Origin: Pantoea sp. IMH
GTDB taxonomy: Bacteria > Pseudomonadota > Gammaproteobacteria > Enterobacterales > Enterobacteriaceae
DNA length: 64,000 nt
Direction of reading: 5' to 3'
NCBI RefSeq assembly: GCF_000599885.1
Contig: NZ_JFGT01000006.1
Span: 310,001 to 374,000 of the forward strand
Below the pieces are notes generated by a model. The model saw nothing but the letters and a program-made list of their open reading frames with translations, did not search any database and was not told the origin of the DNA. Each line of letters opens with the position of its first letter. Positions within the stretch are counted from its first letter, which is position 1. Both the position numbers and the translations under genes were made by a program. Below, piece by piece: positions 56,786 to 64,000 of the stretch.

Positions 56786-56805
56786 TTTTATCGTCTCCGG
56801 AGTCA

Positions 56806-58134
56806 TCAGTTGCTGCCGACGGTTTCGGCTTGCGGCACGCTGCTTTGCGCTTTCTGCTCTTCGGTTTTCAGCAGTGAACGCTCATAGGCGCGCAGGAAAG
56901 GCAGATACATCAGCGCCGACATCAGCATACAAAGCAGGCACATGACCAGTGGACTTATCGCCCAGTTAGCCGCCCAGGATGCCCCTAACGGCGCTGGCGT
57001 GGTCCACGGCGTGAGTGAAACAACCTGTGCCAGCCAGCCCATTTTGGTGGCGGTCCAGGCAAGTACAGCGTTAATCATCGGCACGCAGACAAAGGGGATA
57101 AACAGCATCGGATTCATAATGATCGGCGCGCCAAACAGGATAGGCTCATTGATATTAAAGAAGCTGGGCACGATGCCTAACTTGCCGATAGTGCGCAGAT
57201 GCGTGACGCGACTGCGCAGTAGCAGGAAGGCCAGCGGCAGGGTACAGCCCACGCCACCGATCAGCAGATAGTGATCCCAGAAGCCTTGCAGATAGATATG
57301 TGGCAGTACGTTTCCGGCTGCCAGAGCCGCCTGGTTAGCTGACAGGTTAGCCATCCAGAATGGATTCATGATCCCGGTGACGATCAGCGCGCCGTGAATG
57401 CCGGCAAACCAGAAAATCTGACACAGCAGCACCGAGAGCAAAATCGCGGGCAGGGAGTCGGAGGCTGATACCAGCGGCTCCAGCAGGTGCATTATGGCCT
57501 GCGGAATAATCATGCCGGTCTGCGCTTCAATAAATAAGTTAAGGGGATGCAGCGTGGCCATGATGACCAGTACGGGGATCAGAATCTCAAAGGAGCGGGC
57601 CACACCGGTCGGCACCTCCTTGGGCAGGCGAATAGTGATGTTGTTTTGCTTCAGCCAGGCATAGACGCGCGTTGAGTAGATAGCGGTGATCAGCGCCGTA
57701 AAAATCCCCTGTCCGGAGAGATACTGGGTTGAGATGGTGTTGTCGGCATAGGGCGCGGCGACCAGCAAAAAGGCCATAAATGCCAGCAGGCCGGACATCA
57801 CCGGATCGAGCGAAAACTGTCGTCCCAGGCTGGCGCCGACGCCGACAGAGATAAAGAAGGTCATCACGCCCATGCTCAGGTTAAACGGCAACATCAGCTG
57901 TTCGCGATAGGTTATTGAAAAGTCGAGCCAGGCACGCGCAAAGCTGTTGGTGGTGTTTTCGGCAAAGGGCGGAAAGATAAACACCAGCATAAAGGAGCCG
58001 ATAATCATAAAGGGCAGGGCGGCGGTAAAACCATCCCTGATGGCGATAACGTATTTCTGTTGCCCGAGACGTCCGGCCAGCGGCGTAATCGATTGCTCAA
58101 TCACCGCAACCATAGACTGATATAACGTACTCAT
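56806..58134 (-). CDS. PTS cellobiose-type EIIC permease
   Basis: This 442-residue membrane protein has ten or so helices and the family motifs RDGFTAALPFMIIGSFMLVF at the front and FNINEPILFGAPIIMNPMLF in the C-terminal half, which holds the sugar site. It takes up a beta-glucoside such as cellobiose while it is phosphorylated. It starts MSTLYQSMVAVIEQSITPLA, 12 bases after IIB. Confidence 0.94.
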   Translation of the reverse strand: MSTLYQSMVAVIEQSITPLAGRLGQQKYVIAIRDGFTAALPFMIIGSFMLVFIFPPFAENTTNSFARAWLDFSITYREQLMLPFNLSMGVMTFFISVGVGASLGRQFSLDPVMSGLLAFMAFLLVAAPYADNTISTQYLSGQGIFTALITAIYSTRVYAWLKQNNITIRLPKEVPTGVARSFEILIPVLVIMATLHPLNLFIEAQTGMIIPQAIMHLLEPLVSASDSLPAILLSVLLCQIFWFAGIHGALIVTGIMNPFWMANLSANQAALAAGNVLPHIYLQGFWDHYLLIGGVGCTLPLAFLLLRSRVTHLRTIGKLGIVPSFFNINEPILFGAPIIMNPMLFIPFVCVPMINAVLAWTATKMGWLAQVVSLTPWTTPAPLGASWAANWAISPLVMCLLCMLMSALMYLPFLRAYERSLLKTEEQKAQSSVPQAETVGSN

Positions 58135-58145
58135 AAGCGCACCTT

Positions 58146-58460
58146 TTAGTTAGCCGCGTTGATTAGCGACAGAGCGAAGTCGAGAACCTTGTCACCGCGT
58201 TGCATTCCGTAATCCATCATATCGATGGGCTGAACGGGGATGCCCTGCGGCGCCGCCTTTTCTGACAGGGTTTTCAGCATGTATTTCACCTGAGGGCCGA
58301 GCAGCACCACCTGATAACGGGGAAACTGCTCGTCAAATTCAGCGATGCCATAAGCTTCAATTTCGACAGCCTGACCGCGCTCCTGCGCTGCTTCCTTCAT
58401 TTTGCGGACCAGCATGCTGGTAGACATCCCCGCCGAACAACACAACATGATTTTAAACAT
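58146..58460 (-). CDS. PTS cellobiose-type EIIB
   Basis: This 104-residue protein starts MFKIMLCCSAGMSTSMLVRK; the phosphate-carrying Cys lies in the CCSAGMSTS loop. The C-terminal helix is intact. First gene of the operon, just downstream of the palindromic operator. Confidence 0.95.
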   Translation of the reverse strand: MFKIMLCCSAGMSTSMLVRKMKEAAQERGQAVEIEAYGIAEFDEQFPRYQVVLLGPQVKYMLKTLSEKAAPQGIPVQPIDMMDYGMQRGDKVLDFALSLINAAN

Positions 58461-58511
58461 CGACTGCCATCCTCAATAGGTAACCGCTTGGTGAGGGGTG
58501 ATTGGATATCA

Positions 58512-58531
58512 TATGGAAACCGGTTTCCATA
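58512..58531. promoter_or_regulatory. Perfect 20-bp palindromic LacI-type operator
   Basis: TATGGAAACCGGTTTCCATA is a perfect palindrome 52 bases before the EIIB start, with the CG centre typical of LacI-family sites. The divergent regulator at 58748 probably binds it. Confidence 0.82.
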
Positions 58532-58639
58532 AAGAGTGTAAAGAAGTGTGATAGCAATCAATATCTGACGCTGCCAGGCTATTATTATTCGATTCGCATC
58601 ACACAATCTGGGGGGATATGGACAGTTTGAGCGTCAAAA

Positions 58640-58656
58640 TGGAAAATCTGTTTCCA
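58640..58656. promoter_or_regulatory. Second LacI-type half-site pair
   Basis: TGGAAAATCTGTTTCCA keeps the TGGAAA/TTTCCA arms with one extra central base. It lies about 125 bp from the perfect site and may allow looping or autoregulation. Confidence 0.55.
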
Positions 58657-58747
58657 AGTTTGAGGTGAATGGCTATAATCCGGACAGAAACAGCCATGCT
58701 TAATGGGATGCTTTTTCGGAATTTACTCAGGGGTTAGGGAGAAAAAA

Positions 58748-59701
58748 ATGGCGACAATCAACGACGTATCGCGTCTGGCTGGCGTGTCGAAAGCCACGGT
58801 GTCGCGGGTGTTGAGCGGATCGCGCGGCGTAAAAGAAGCCAGCCGTCTTGCCGTATTAAAAGCTGCAGAAGAGCTGAAATACCGGCCAAACGTGATTGCG
58901 CAATCGCTCTACAGCCAGTCCACCAACTGTATCGGCGTCATCTGCGCCCAGGAAAACGTCAACCAGACCACCGCCTACCTCTATGCGCTGGAAAAGCATC
59001 TGAGCCAGCATCAGAAACATCTGCTGTTACGCTTCGCCTATAGCAAAACGGAAATCATGAGCGCGCTTGATGAGCTGAACTGCGGGTTATGTGACGACGT
59101 GCTGATTATCGGCGCCCGCTACCCGCTGAATATTGAGGAGGACAACGTCATCCTGATTGACTGTACGGAGAGCGATACGCCAAACAGTATTCAGTACGAT
59201 CACGCGTTTGCTGCCGAAACTGCCTGTAATTTCCTCATCAACAACGGCAAACGCCAGATTGCCCTGATCCATCCGGACACCGCCGGTGCCGCCGATCGTG
59301 TGCTGCTGGGCTATAAGCTGGCGCTGGAAAATAATTTCCTGCCCTTTAACCGCAATCTGGTGTTTATGGATTCGCTCTCGACCTCCGTGGCGCTACAGGT
59401 ACTGCTCAATAATGCCAGTACCGTAAATTTCAATGCGCTGCTGGTCGCGAACGAACAGGAAGCCCAGAACGCCATCTCGCAGCTGCAGGCTTTCAATAAG
59501 TCGGTGCCCGGTGACATTATGGTGTTCAGTCTGGCAGGTTCGGTAAATCTGCCCGGCATTCCCACCATTCCGGCGATTGAATACTCCATGGATGTGATGG
59601 CGTCGCGGATCGTCAACTGGCTGACGGAAAAAACGCAGAATATGCTCGGTGCCTGCGTGCTGCGTGGGGATTTGATTATTCCGGAGATGCGTAAGCGCTA
59701 A
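58748..59701 (+). CDS. LacI/GalR-family regulator of the beta-glucoside operon
   Basis: There are 317 residues from MATINDVSRLAGVSKATVSR; TTAGGGAG precedes the ATG. The helix-turn-helix is at ~2-25, the hinge near 45-60 (YRPNVIAQSL), then the sugar-binding core (NFLINNGKRQIALIHPDTAG). It diverges from the PTS cluster and resembles AscG/CelR regulators. Inducer is likely a phosphorylated or free beta-glucoside. Confidence 0.92.
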   Translation: MATINDVSRLAGVSKATVSRVLSGSRGVKEASRLAVLKAAEELKYRPNVIAQSLYSQSTNCIGVICAQENVNQTTAYLYALEKHLSQHQKHLLLRFAYSKTEIMSALDELNCGLCDDVLIIGARYPLNIEEDNVILIDCTESDTPNSIQYDHAFAAETACNFLINNGKRQIALIHPDTAGAADRVLLGYKLALENNFLPFNRNLVFMDSLSTSVALQVLLNNASTVNFNALLVANEQEAQNAISQLQAFNKSVPGDIMVFSLAGSVNLPGIPTIPAIEYSMDVMASRIVNWLTEKTQNMLGACVLRGDLIIPEMRKR

Positions 59702-59856
59702 TCTGCGCGGGCGGTAAGCGTTAGCCTGCCATTGGGCAGTCACGCGACGCCTGAAGGCGGAAAGGGAAACCGGGAAGGAAGATGTTCAGCCGGTCCGGAC
59801 AAGCGTTTCCGGAGATGGGGCCTACCGGCAGGGCAGACGCCCTGGCGAGCACGACG

Positions 59857-60321
59857 CTAACTGCATTCGTTTTTGAGATAATCGGCGATGCAGGCATCAA
59901 CGAGCCGTTCAACGGCTTCGCTACGGTTAAGATCAAGCCGCCAGGCCATACGATCGATTTTGCGGATAACCGACATCCTGAGCGACAGAGAGACCGCCTT
60001 TTTCTTTTCTTTATCCAGAAAAACCGTGCTGCCTTGCGAGGCGGCCTGCTCACCATGCATTTGCTGCGCGGCCAGAGAGTCGCGCATTCTTCGCAGCTCT
60101 TTCGGCGTAAGCGTTCCTTTATTGACCATGGTGAAGCTGTGATTCGCTTTGGTGTAGCGAATTTCGACCGAATACGTTTCACGCAGCTCCTTCAGATCGC
60201 GCGTCAGCGTCGGGTCTGAACAGTGCAGCTCCGTAATAATCTTCTCTTTGCCCACGGGCTTTCCCGGGCTTAACATCACGGCCAGGATGAACTGCCGGGT
60301 TTGCTTAGTATTCAGTAACAT
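59857..60321 (-). CDS. terW: TerW-like transcriptional regulator
   Basis: This 154-residue protein has an N-terminal winged-helix (MLLNTKQTRQFILAVMLSPG; CSDPTLTRDLKELRETYSVE) and a C-terminal ribbon-helix-helix-like part (VSLSLRMSVIRKIDRMAWRL; NRSEAVERLVDACIADYL). Size, layout and position beside ter genes match TerW of the tellurite locus, a regulator of the ter operon. The name rests on recalled similarity. It is 29 bases after the CitE-like gene. Confidence 0.7.
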   Translation of the reverse strand: MLLNTKQTRQFILAVMLSPGKPVGKEKIITELHCSDPTLTRDLKELRETYSVEIRYTKANHSFTMVNKGTLTPKELRRMRDSLAAQQMHGEQAASQGSTVFLDKEKKKAVSLSLRMSVIRKIDRMAWRLDLNRSEAVERLVDACIADYLKNECS

Positions 60322-60351
60322 ATACTCACACCATCAGAAGAACGGATGCCG

Positions 60352-61299
60352 CTATTGGCGCGCCACAATGAGAACGTTATCCATGTCGTTTGGCGTTTTT
60401 ATTCCCATATGCTGCGCACGTTCAAGAATCGCAGTGGCCCACATGCTGTGCGTTGCGGGTTCACACATTGCACCCTGAGACTTAAATACAGCCTTAACGG
60501 ATGTGAGAATATGCACGGCATCTTCATAATCGTCCGGTTCCACCATAAAGGCGTGATAAATCGCCTCTAGCTGGCCGGGATGAATGGCCGTTTTGCCCAC
60601 CAGCCCGTGCGCCACATCCAGCTCAAGTTCTTTTTGCAAAATGGCAGGATTGTCTATCAGCTCGCAAACCGGTGCGGTGAGATAAAAGCCTCTGGGAGCG
60701 AAGACGGAGACGAGCATTTTAATGACGTAACCCAGCGGACCCTCATAAAGCGTCATGCTGCGTGGGCGACGCATACCGATAACGCTCATTAAATCGTTGC
60801 CACCGATCCGTAGCGCCAGTATCCGGCTGTGGCAGGGATGGCACATCAGCGCTTCTGCCAGCGCAGTCATCTGCCCGACATCATAGACCTCACGCGTTTC
60901 CAGCGTCGGCATCAGCAACAGCTTCGTCGGCGCCAGAACGTCCCACCAGGCGGCAAGACTCGCCTGCGTGAACTTGGCCAGCACGAAGCCGTTGACGGCG
61001 GAGAGATCGCAGGAAGAGACCAGCTCGCGCGCCATCTCAACGCTGCGCGGACGGATAAATACCAGCGGCCATCCTTTCCCGTTGCCGTTTCGCTTCTCTT
61101 CGGCAATGTAAGTCAGCAACGTCCCCAGCTTCTGCAGCGCCAGCGGCACATCACGATCGGTGACCGCATCTTCCAGGCAGATTACCAGAGAGCGTAAGCC
61201 GGGAATTTTGTTATGCACGATCGCCTCTGCGATATCCTCGCGAAGAGCCGGCATATAAAGCGTTCCACCCAGCATAAAGGGTGAAATTGACTGATTCAT
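60352..61299 (-). CDS. CitE-like C-C bond lyase of the ter cluster
   Basis: This 315-residue TIM-barrel protein resembles HpcH/HpaI-citrate lyase enzymes of ter loci (C-C_Bond_Lyase group). It shows RSLVICLEDAVTDRDVPLAL (metal/substrate Glu-Asp), WPLVFIRPRSVEMARELV, LALRIGGNDLMSVIGMRRPR and KTAIHPGQLEAIYHAF. The product is unknown; a nucleoside-like metabolite has been proposed for this pathway. The gap to the upstream gene is one base. Confidence 0.8.
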   Translation of the reverse strand: MNQSISPFMLGGTLYMPALREDIAEAIVHNKIPGLRSLVICLEDAVTDRDVPLALQKLGTLLTYIAEEKRNGNGKGWPLVFIRPRSVEMARELVSSCDLSAVNGFVLAKFTQASLAAWWDVLAPTKLLLMPTLETREVYDVGQMTALAEALMCHPCHSRILALRIGGNDLMSVIGMRRPRSMTLYEGPLGYVIKMLVSVFAPRGFYLTAPVCELIDNPAILQKELELDVAHGLVGKTAIHPGQLEAIYHAFMVEPDDYEDAVHILTSVKAVFKSQGAMCEPATHSMWATAILERAQHMGIKTPNDMDNVLIVARQ

Positions 61300-61300
61300 A

Positions 61301-63154
61301 TCAGACCACCTTTCTGATAATTGTCACTGCGCTGTACTGACCAATCGCTGCACCCACTTCCTGCACTTCAATGCCTTTCTGCGCAGCCAGGGCGATTAAC
61401 AGCGAAACGTTAGGGTCGGTTTTATCCCTGACCAGGACATGATCGGGTACGCGGCGGAGCACGGCCCGCGTCGCTTCTGCAATGCCAGGCTTGATACGGT
61501 TAACGCTACTGACCTGATAGTGCGCACAAAGATCGCTGACAACTTTCAGGCTGGCGTCACGCTGGCCATGCTGCTGAGTGGTCAGCGCAACCGCCGCAGC
61601 AACTGCCGCGCTGTCAAGGCGGCGGCGGTGAACGTCCACGGTGTCAGCCAGTTTCTGGCTGCACTCAAACGCGTCAAGGTGATCGCAGCGCACGCAGCCG
61701 TGGAATCCAGTTTCCGACCAGATCGAACGGGAGACCATGCCTGAGACAGGCGCACCCATAATGCCAAAGGGGATCAGCCAGTCATCTTTTGAGGCGGCGA
61801 GCCAGGCACAGCCCGCCGGATCGGCAAGGACAACCAGACGCGGCGTCTCACCGTACCCCGGACGGTGACGGAGGCTGGCAACCAGCTCACCCGTAATCGT
61901 GCCTTTTCCGGTCCAGCCATCGACAAACACCACGCTTTGCGGATCGTGCCGCTGTTCGATCCAGGCAAGCGCTGCCTCGTCGATGCCGCGGTCACGGATG
62001 ATACTGATGCCGTAATGACAGGACGTTTTTCCCATCTCGCTGAGCGCACGCTGCAGCATAACGCCCAGCGGGACGCCTGCCCGGACCAGACTCACCAGCA
62101 CAATGGGCTTATCGCCATATTCAGCGGTCAGCCCTTTCGCCAGCATCATCACTTCTCTGGCCATACGCGGTGCGCCAGCCTCCAGCGACCGGTAGAAGAT
62201 ATCCAGGTGCTGGGCGGAAGGTGCCGGTTCCTGGCTGAGCATATCTGAGTAGTGGCGCGCGCCTGACTGGATAAGCTTTTCCTTCTCTTCGACAGGCGTC
62301 ATTTCGAGCGTCACTGGCTGAAGCAAAAACTGCACGTCGGTTGAGCGGTAGGAGCCGTGAAAAGGGGCGGCTTCCGCTACGGCAGGTGCCTGAAACAGTT
62401 TTTCGTTGATCGCGCTGGCAAACTGGCTGCGTAACGGCATGCCGAACCAGTTGCAGTGCTTCATAAAGCTGTAATCGCTCAGGCTGTCGCCCAGGCCGAG
62501 CACCGGAAAAGCGCCGCGCTCAGCGCGTAATTTATCGAGCAGCCACAGCACGGCATGGCCTTTCTGCACGCAGTTCGGCAGCCAGGCGACATTATTGCCG
62601 TTGCGGTGAATGTAAAAACCGTCCGTGGAGTGGCTTTTCATCATGCGTTCGTTAAAGGCGTAAAGCGCCTCGATCTGCGTGCTGTCACGGTGCTTCATCA
62701 CGAAATAGATCGGCTCGCCCTGATATTCGATGTTCATCCGGCACCAGGCATCAAGCCCTTCGCGCTCAAGCTGCTCACTAAAATGCTGGCACAGGTAAAG
62801 CAGACGATCTTTTATATTCGCCAGCTGCGTCAGCATGCTGTCCTGCCATTCCGGGTCCAGCGTGCCGTCCGGACGGGCGATCACCGCGCCATGGGTCATC
62901 ACTTTCCATGACGAGAAGGGAATGGCGACGCGGGATGTTTCTTCCGTACCCCGGGCGGTCACCGGAATAAAATCCGTGGTATTCAGTAGCCACTCCACCA
63001 TCGCCGCCTGCTCTTTATTCATAAAGCTGCGGGGCGCATGACTGCGGTCTAACGCACCTACCTGAACCGGGACTTCACCCAGTTCATCGATCATTTTCCG
63101 GCGCGTCTGGAAAAGCGTGTCATCCAGATCGCACAGCACCGTTGGCTTATTCAT
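61301..63154 (-). CDS. HAD hydrolase-StiP (PRTase_1) fusion of the ter cluster
   Basis: This 617-residue fusion has an N-terminal HAD phosphatase (TVLCDLDDTLFQTRRKMIDE, nucleophile Asp; LGLGDSLSDYSFMKHCNWFG, metal site) to ~270, then the StiP/PRTase_1 region to the end (IVLVSLVRAGVPLGVMLQRA; VVFVDGWTGKGTITGELVAS). It fits the nucleotide-metabolite arm of ter loci. The start overlaps the end of the upstream gene by eight bases, so both are coupled. Confidence 0.85.
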   Translation of the reverse strand: MNKPTVLCDLDDTLFQTRRKMIDELGEVPVQVGALDRSHAPRSFMNKEQAAMVEWLLNTTDFIPVTARGTEETSRVAIPFSSWKVMTHGAVIARPDGTLDPEWQDSMLTQLANIKDRLLYLCQHFSEQLEREGLDAWCRMNIEYQGEPIYFVMKHRDSTQIEALYAFNERMMKSHSTDGFYIHRNGNNVAWLPNCVQKGHAVLWLLDKLRAERGAFPVLGLGDSLSDYSFMKHCNWFGMPLRSQFASAINEKLFQAPAVAEAAPFHGSYRSTDVQFLLQPVTLEMTPVEEKEKLIQSGARHYSDMLSQEPAPSAQHLDIFYRSLEAGAPRMAREVMMLAKGLTAEYGDKPIVLVSLVRAGVPLGVMLQRALSEMGKTSCHYGISIIRDRGIDEAALAWIEQRHDPQSVVFVDGWTGKGTITGELVASLRHRPGYGETPRLVVLADPAGCAWLAASKDDWLIPFGIMGAPVSGMVSRSIWSETGFHGCVRCDHLDAFECSQKLADTVDVHRRRLDSAAVAAAVALTTQQHGQRDASLKVVSDLCAHYQVSSVNRIKPGIAEATRAVLRRVPDHVLVRDKTDPNVSLLIALAAQKGIEVQEVGAAIGQYSAVTIIRKVV

Positions 63155-64000
63155 AACTGATAACCTCGACCCGAGGGGCCACAGAATGCGTTAACGCGTC
63201 AATCAGGGTAGGGCAAACCGATGCCTGCGCCGTTTCCACACAAATGAGTATGCGGTCAAACTGCTGGTGAGCAACGTTATAGACGAAATTAGGAATGCCC
63301 AGCCCGTAGTTGTCGCTGAAGGCGAGGGTGGACTGAATCGCAAGGCCCGGCGCAATGGGCGAGCGCGTCAGGGAACTGAATTTCACGTCGGCACCAGCAA
63401 GCTCCAGCTGTTCCGCCAGTAAAAAGGGCGGCCAGACAAATTCGCCTGAGCCCAGCACCAGAATCTTCTCGGCTGGAAATGCTACGCGCGGCGGCGTGAT
63501 AGCGCAGCATGTTTCATCCATGCCCAGCCGCCCCCAGTCCTGCCGGGCCGATACCGGCCAGCTGCCGCGCGCCGTGACATTGACCGAAGGCATCACCGGC
63601 ACCGGCGCACCGGGCCGCGGCGTCCACGCCCAGCTCCCTTTCACCAGCGAAACGACCTCTACCGGCAGCGGGCAGTTTTCCCGCAGCGCGTCACCGCTCC
63701 AGTCGGTCAGGGTGACCGTCACCACGCGCTCAATGCTGGTCAGCCCTGCCTCACGCAGAGCAGCAAGCAGATTAATAAAGGTGTTACCCGTGGTGGCCTC
63801 GTCGTCGATTAAAACCAGCGTCCGGGCAGTAAGCGCCCGCTGGCGTAACTGTGGCGCCTGGGGGAGATAGATCAGGTGATCGGTGGCATGGCTGTGATTC
63901 TCTTTAAATTCACAGAACAGTTCACCGTCCACGGGATGGCGTGTGCTGGTGATAAAAACCGGCTCGGCAATTTGCCTGCGCGCTTCGCGAAAGATCCCTG
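63147..64000 (-). CDS. PRTase_2-TRSP protein of the ter cluster (5' cut by window)
   Basis: The frame is open to the window edge; 283 residues are visible with no start. A phosphoribosyltransferase domain carries LVLIDDEATTGNTFINLLAA (PRPP loop), and the C-terminal TRSP domain carries the naming motif in SSLTRSPIAPGLAIQ. With StiP and CitE-like genes this marks the biosynthetic arm of the ter stress locus. The upstream gene is expected to be an ATP-grasp or further ter gene. Confidence 0.87.
   Translation of the reverse strand, partial: GIFREARRQIAEPVFITSTRHPVDGELFCEFKENHSHATDHLIYLPQAPQLRQRALTARTLVLIDDEATTGNTFINLLAALREAGLTSIERVVTVTLTDWSGDALRENCPLPVEVVSLVKGSWAWTPRPGAPVPVMPSVNVTARGSWPVSARQDWGRLGMDETCCAITPPRVAFPAEKILVLGSGEFVWPPFLLAEQLELAGADVKFSSLTRSPIAPGLAIQSTLAFSDNYGLGIPNFVYNVAHQQFDRILICVETAQASVCPTLIDALTHSVAPRVEVISYE

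Overview
This window looks like a chromosomal segment of an Erwiniaceae/Enterobacterales bacterium, most likely a Pantoea- or Erwinia-like species. The backbone keeps gene runs known from Escherichia coli: mfd, lolC-lolD-lolE-nagK-cobB, pepT, roxA, phoQ-phoP-purB-hflD-mnmA-nudJ-rluE and icd, then ldcA, mltE and ycgR. Species-level accessory DNA sits between these runs. Assignments rest on motifs and recalled family features; no database search was run.

Region 1 (1-8656) is a contact-dependent inhibition (CDI) graveyard, the 3' part of a cdiA locus. It holds seven toxin-immunity cassettes. Most have a remnant of the conserved CdiA pretoxin/VENN region, a variable toxin end, an overlapping or abutting immunity gene, and often a terminator. 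Two cassettes encode probable cytosolic toxins: a ParB/sulfiredoxin-fold domain, and an unassigned domain with an HFND...HYDY motif. The other five encode Gly/Ala-rich hydrophobic toxin ends paired with small two-helix membrane immunity proteins. Three of these five toxins are broken by a frameshift or in-frame stops, while every immunity gene is open. Three minus-strand fragments of a SymE-like protein lie between cassettes.

Region 2 (9138-34032) is mostly core genome: an Ail/Lom outer-membrane protein, transcription-repair coupling factor, lipoprotein export (LolCDE), N-acetylglucosamine kinase, sirtuin deacylase, a ydcN/ydcO-like divergent pair with two copies of a palindromic operator, peptidase T, the L16 hydroxylase RoxA, a CPA1 antiporter, PhoPQ, purine and tRNA-modification genes, and isocitrate dehydrogenase.

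Region 3 (about 34100-41800) is an eroded mobile region attached to icd. It has a decayed P21/e14-type integrase, a putative type VI secretion effector with a DUF1493 partner and a truncated Hcp, a DUF1971 (YeaR-like) gene with Fur-like and NsrR-like sites, several phage-lysis fragments, an acyltransferase, a TonB-domain lipoprotein and a two-gene holin cassette.

Region 4 (41915-53363) has a DinI-like gene behind a LexA box, small envelope proteins, a GNAT enzyme, a metallo-beta-lactamase-fold protein, ldcA, mltE, an MscS-type channel, ycgR, a FoxA-like siderophore receptor behind a Fur-like box, and periplasmic trehalase.

Region 5 (53551-59701) is a full beta-glucoside/cellobiose system: a LacI-type regulator diverges from IIB-IIC-GH1-IIA-porin, with palindromic operators between them. 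Region 6 (59857-64000) is the biosynthetic arm of a tellurite/stress (ter) locus on the minus strand, a PRTase_2-TRSP protein (cut by the window), a HAD-StiP fusion, a CitE-like lyase and a TerW-like regulator. No tRNA, rRNA, CRISPR array or intact insertion sequence was seen.
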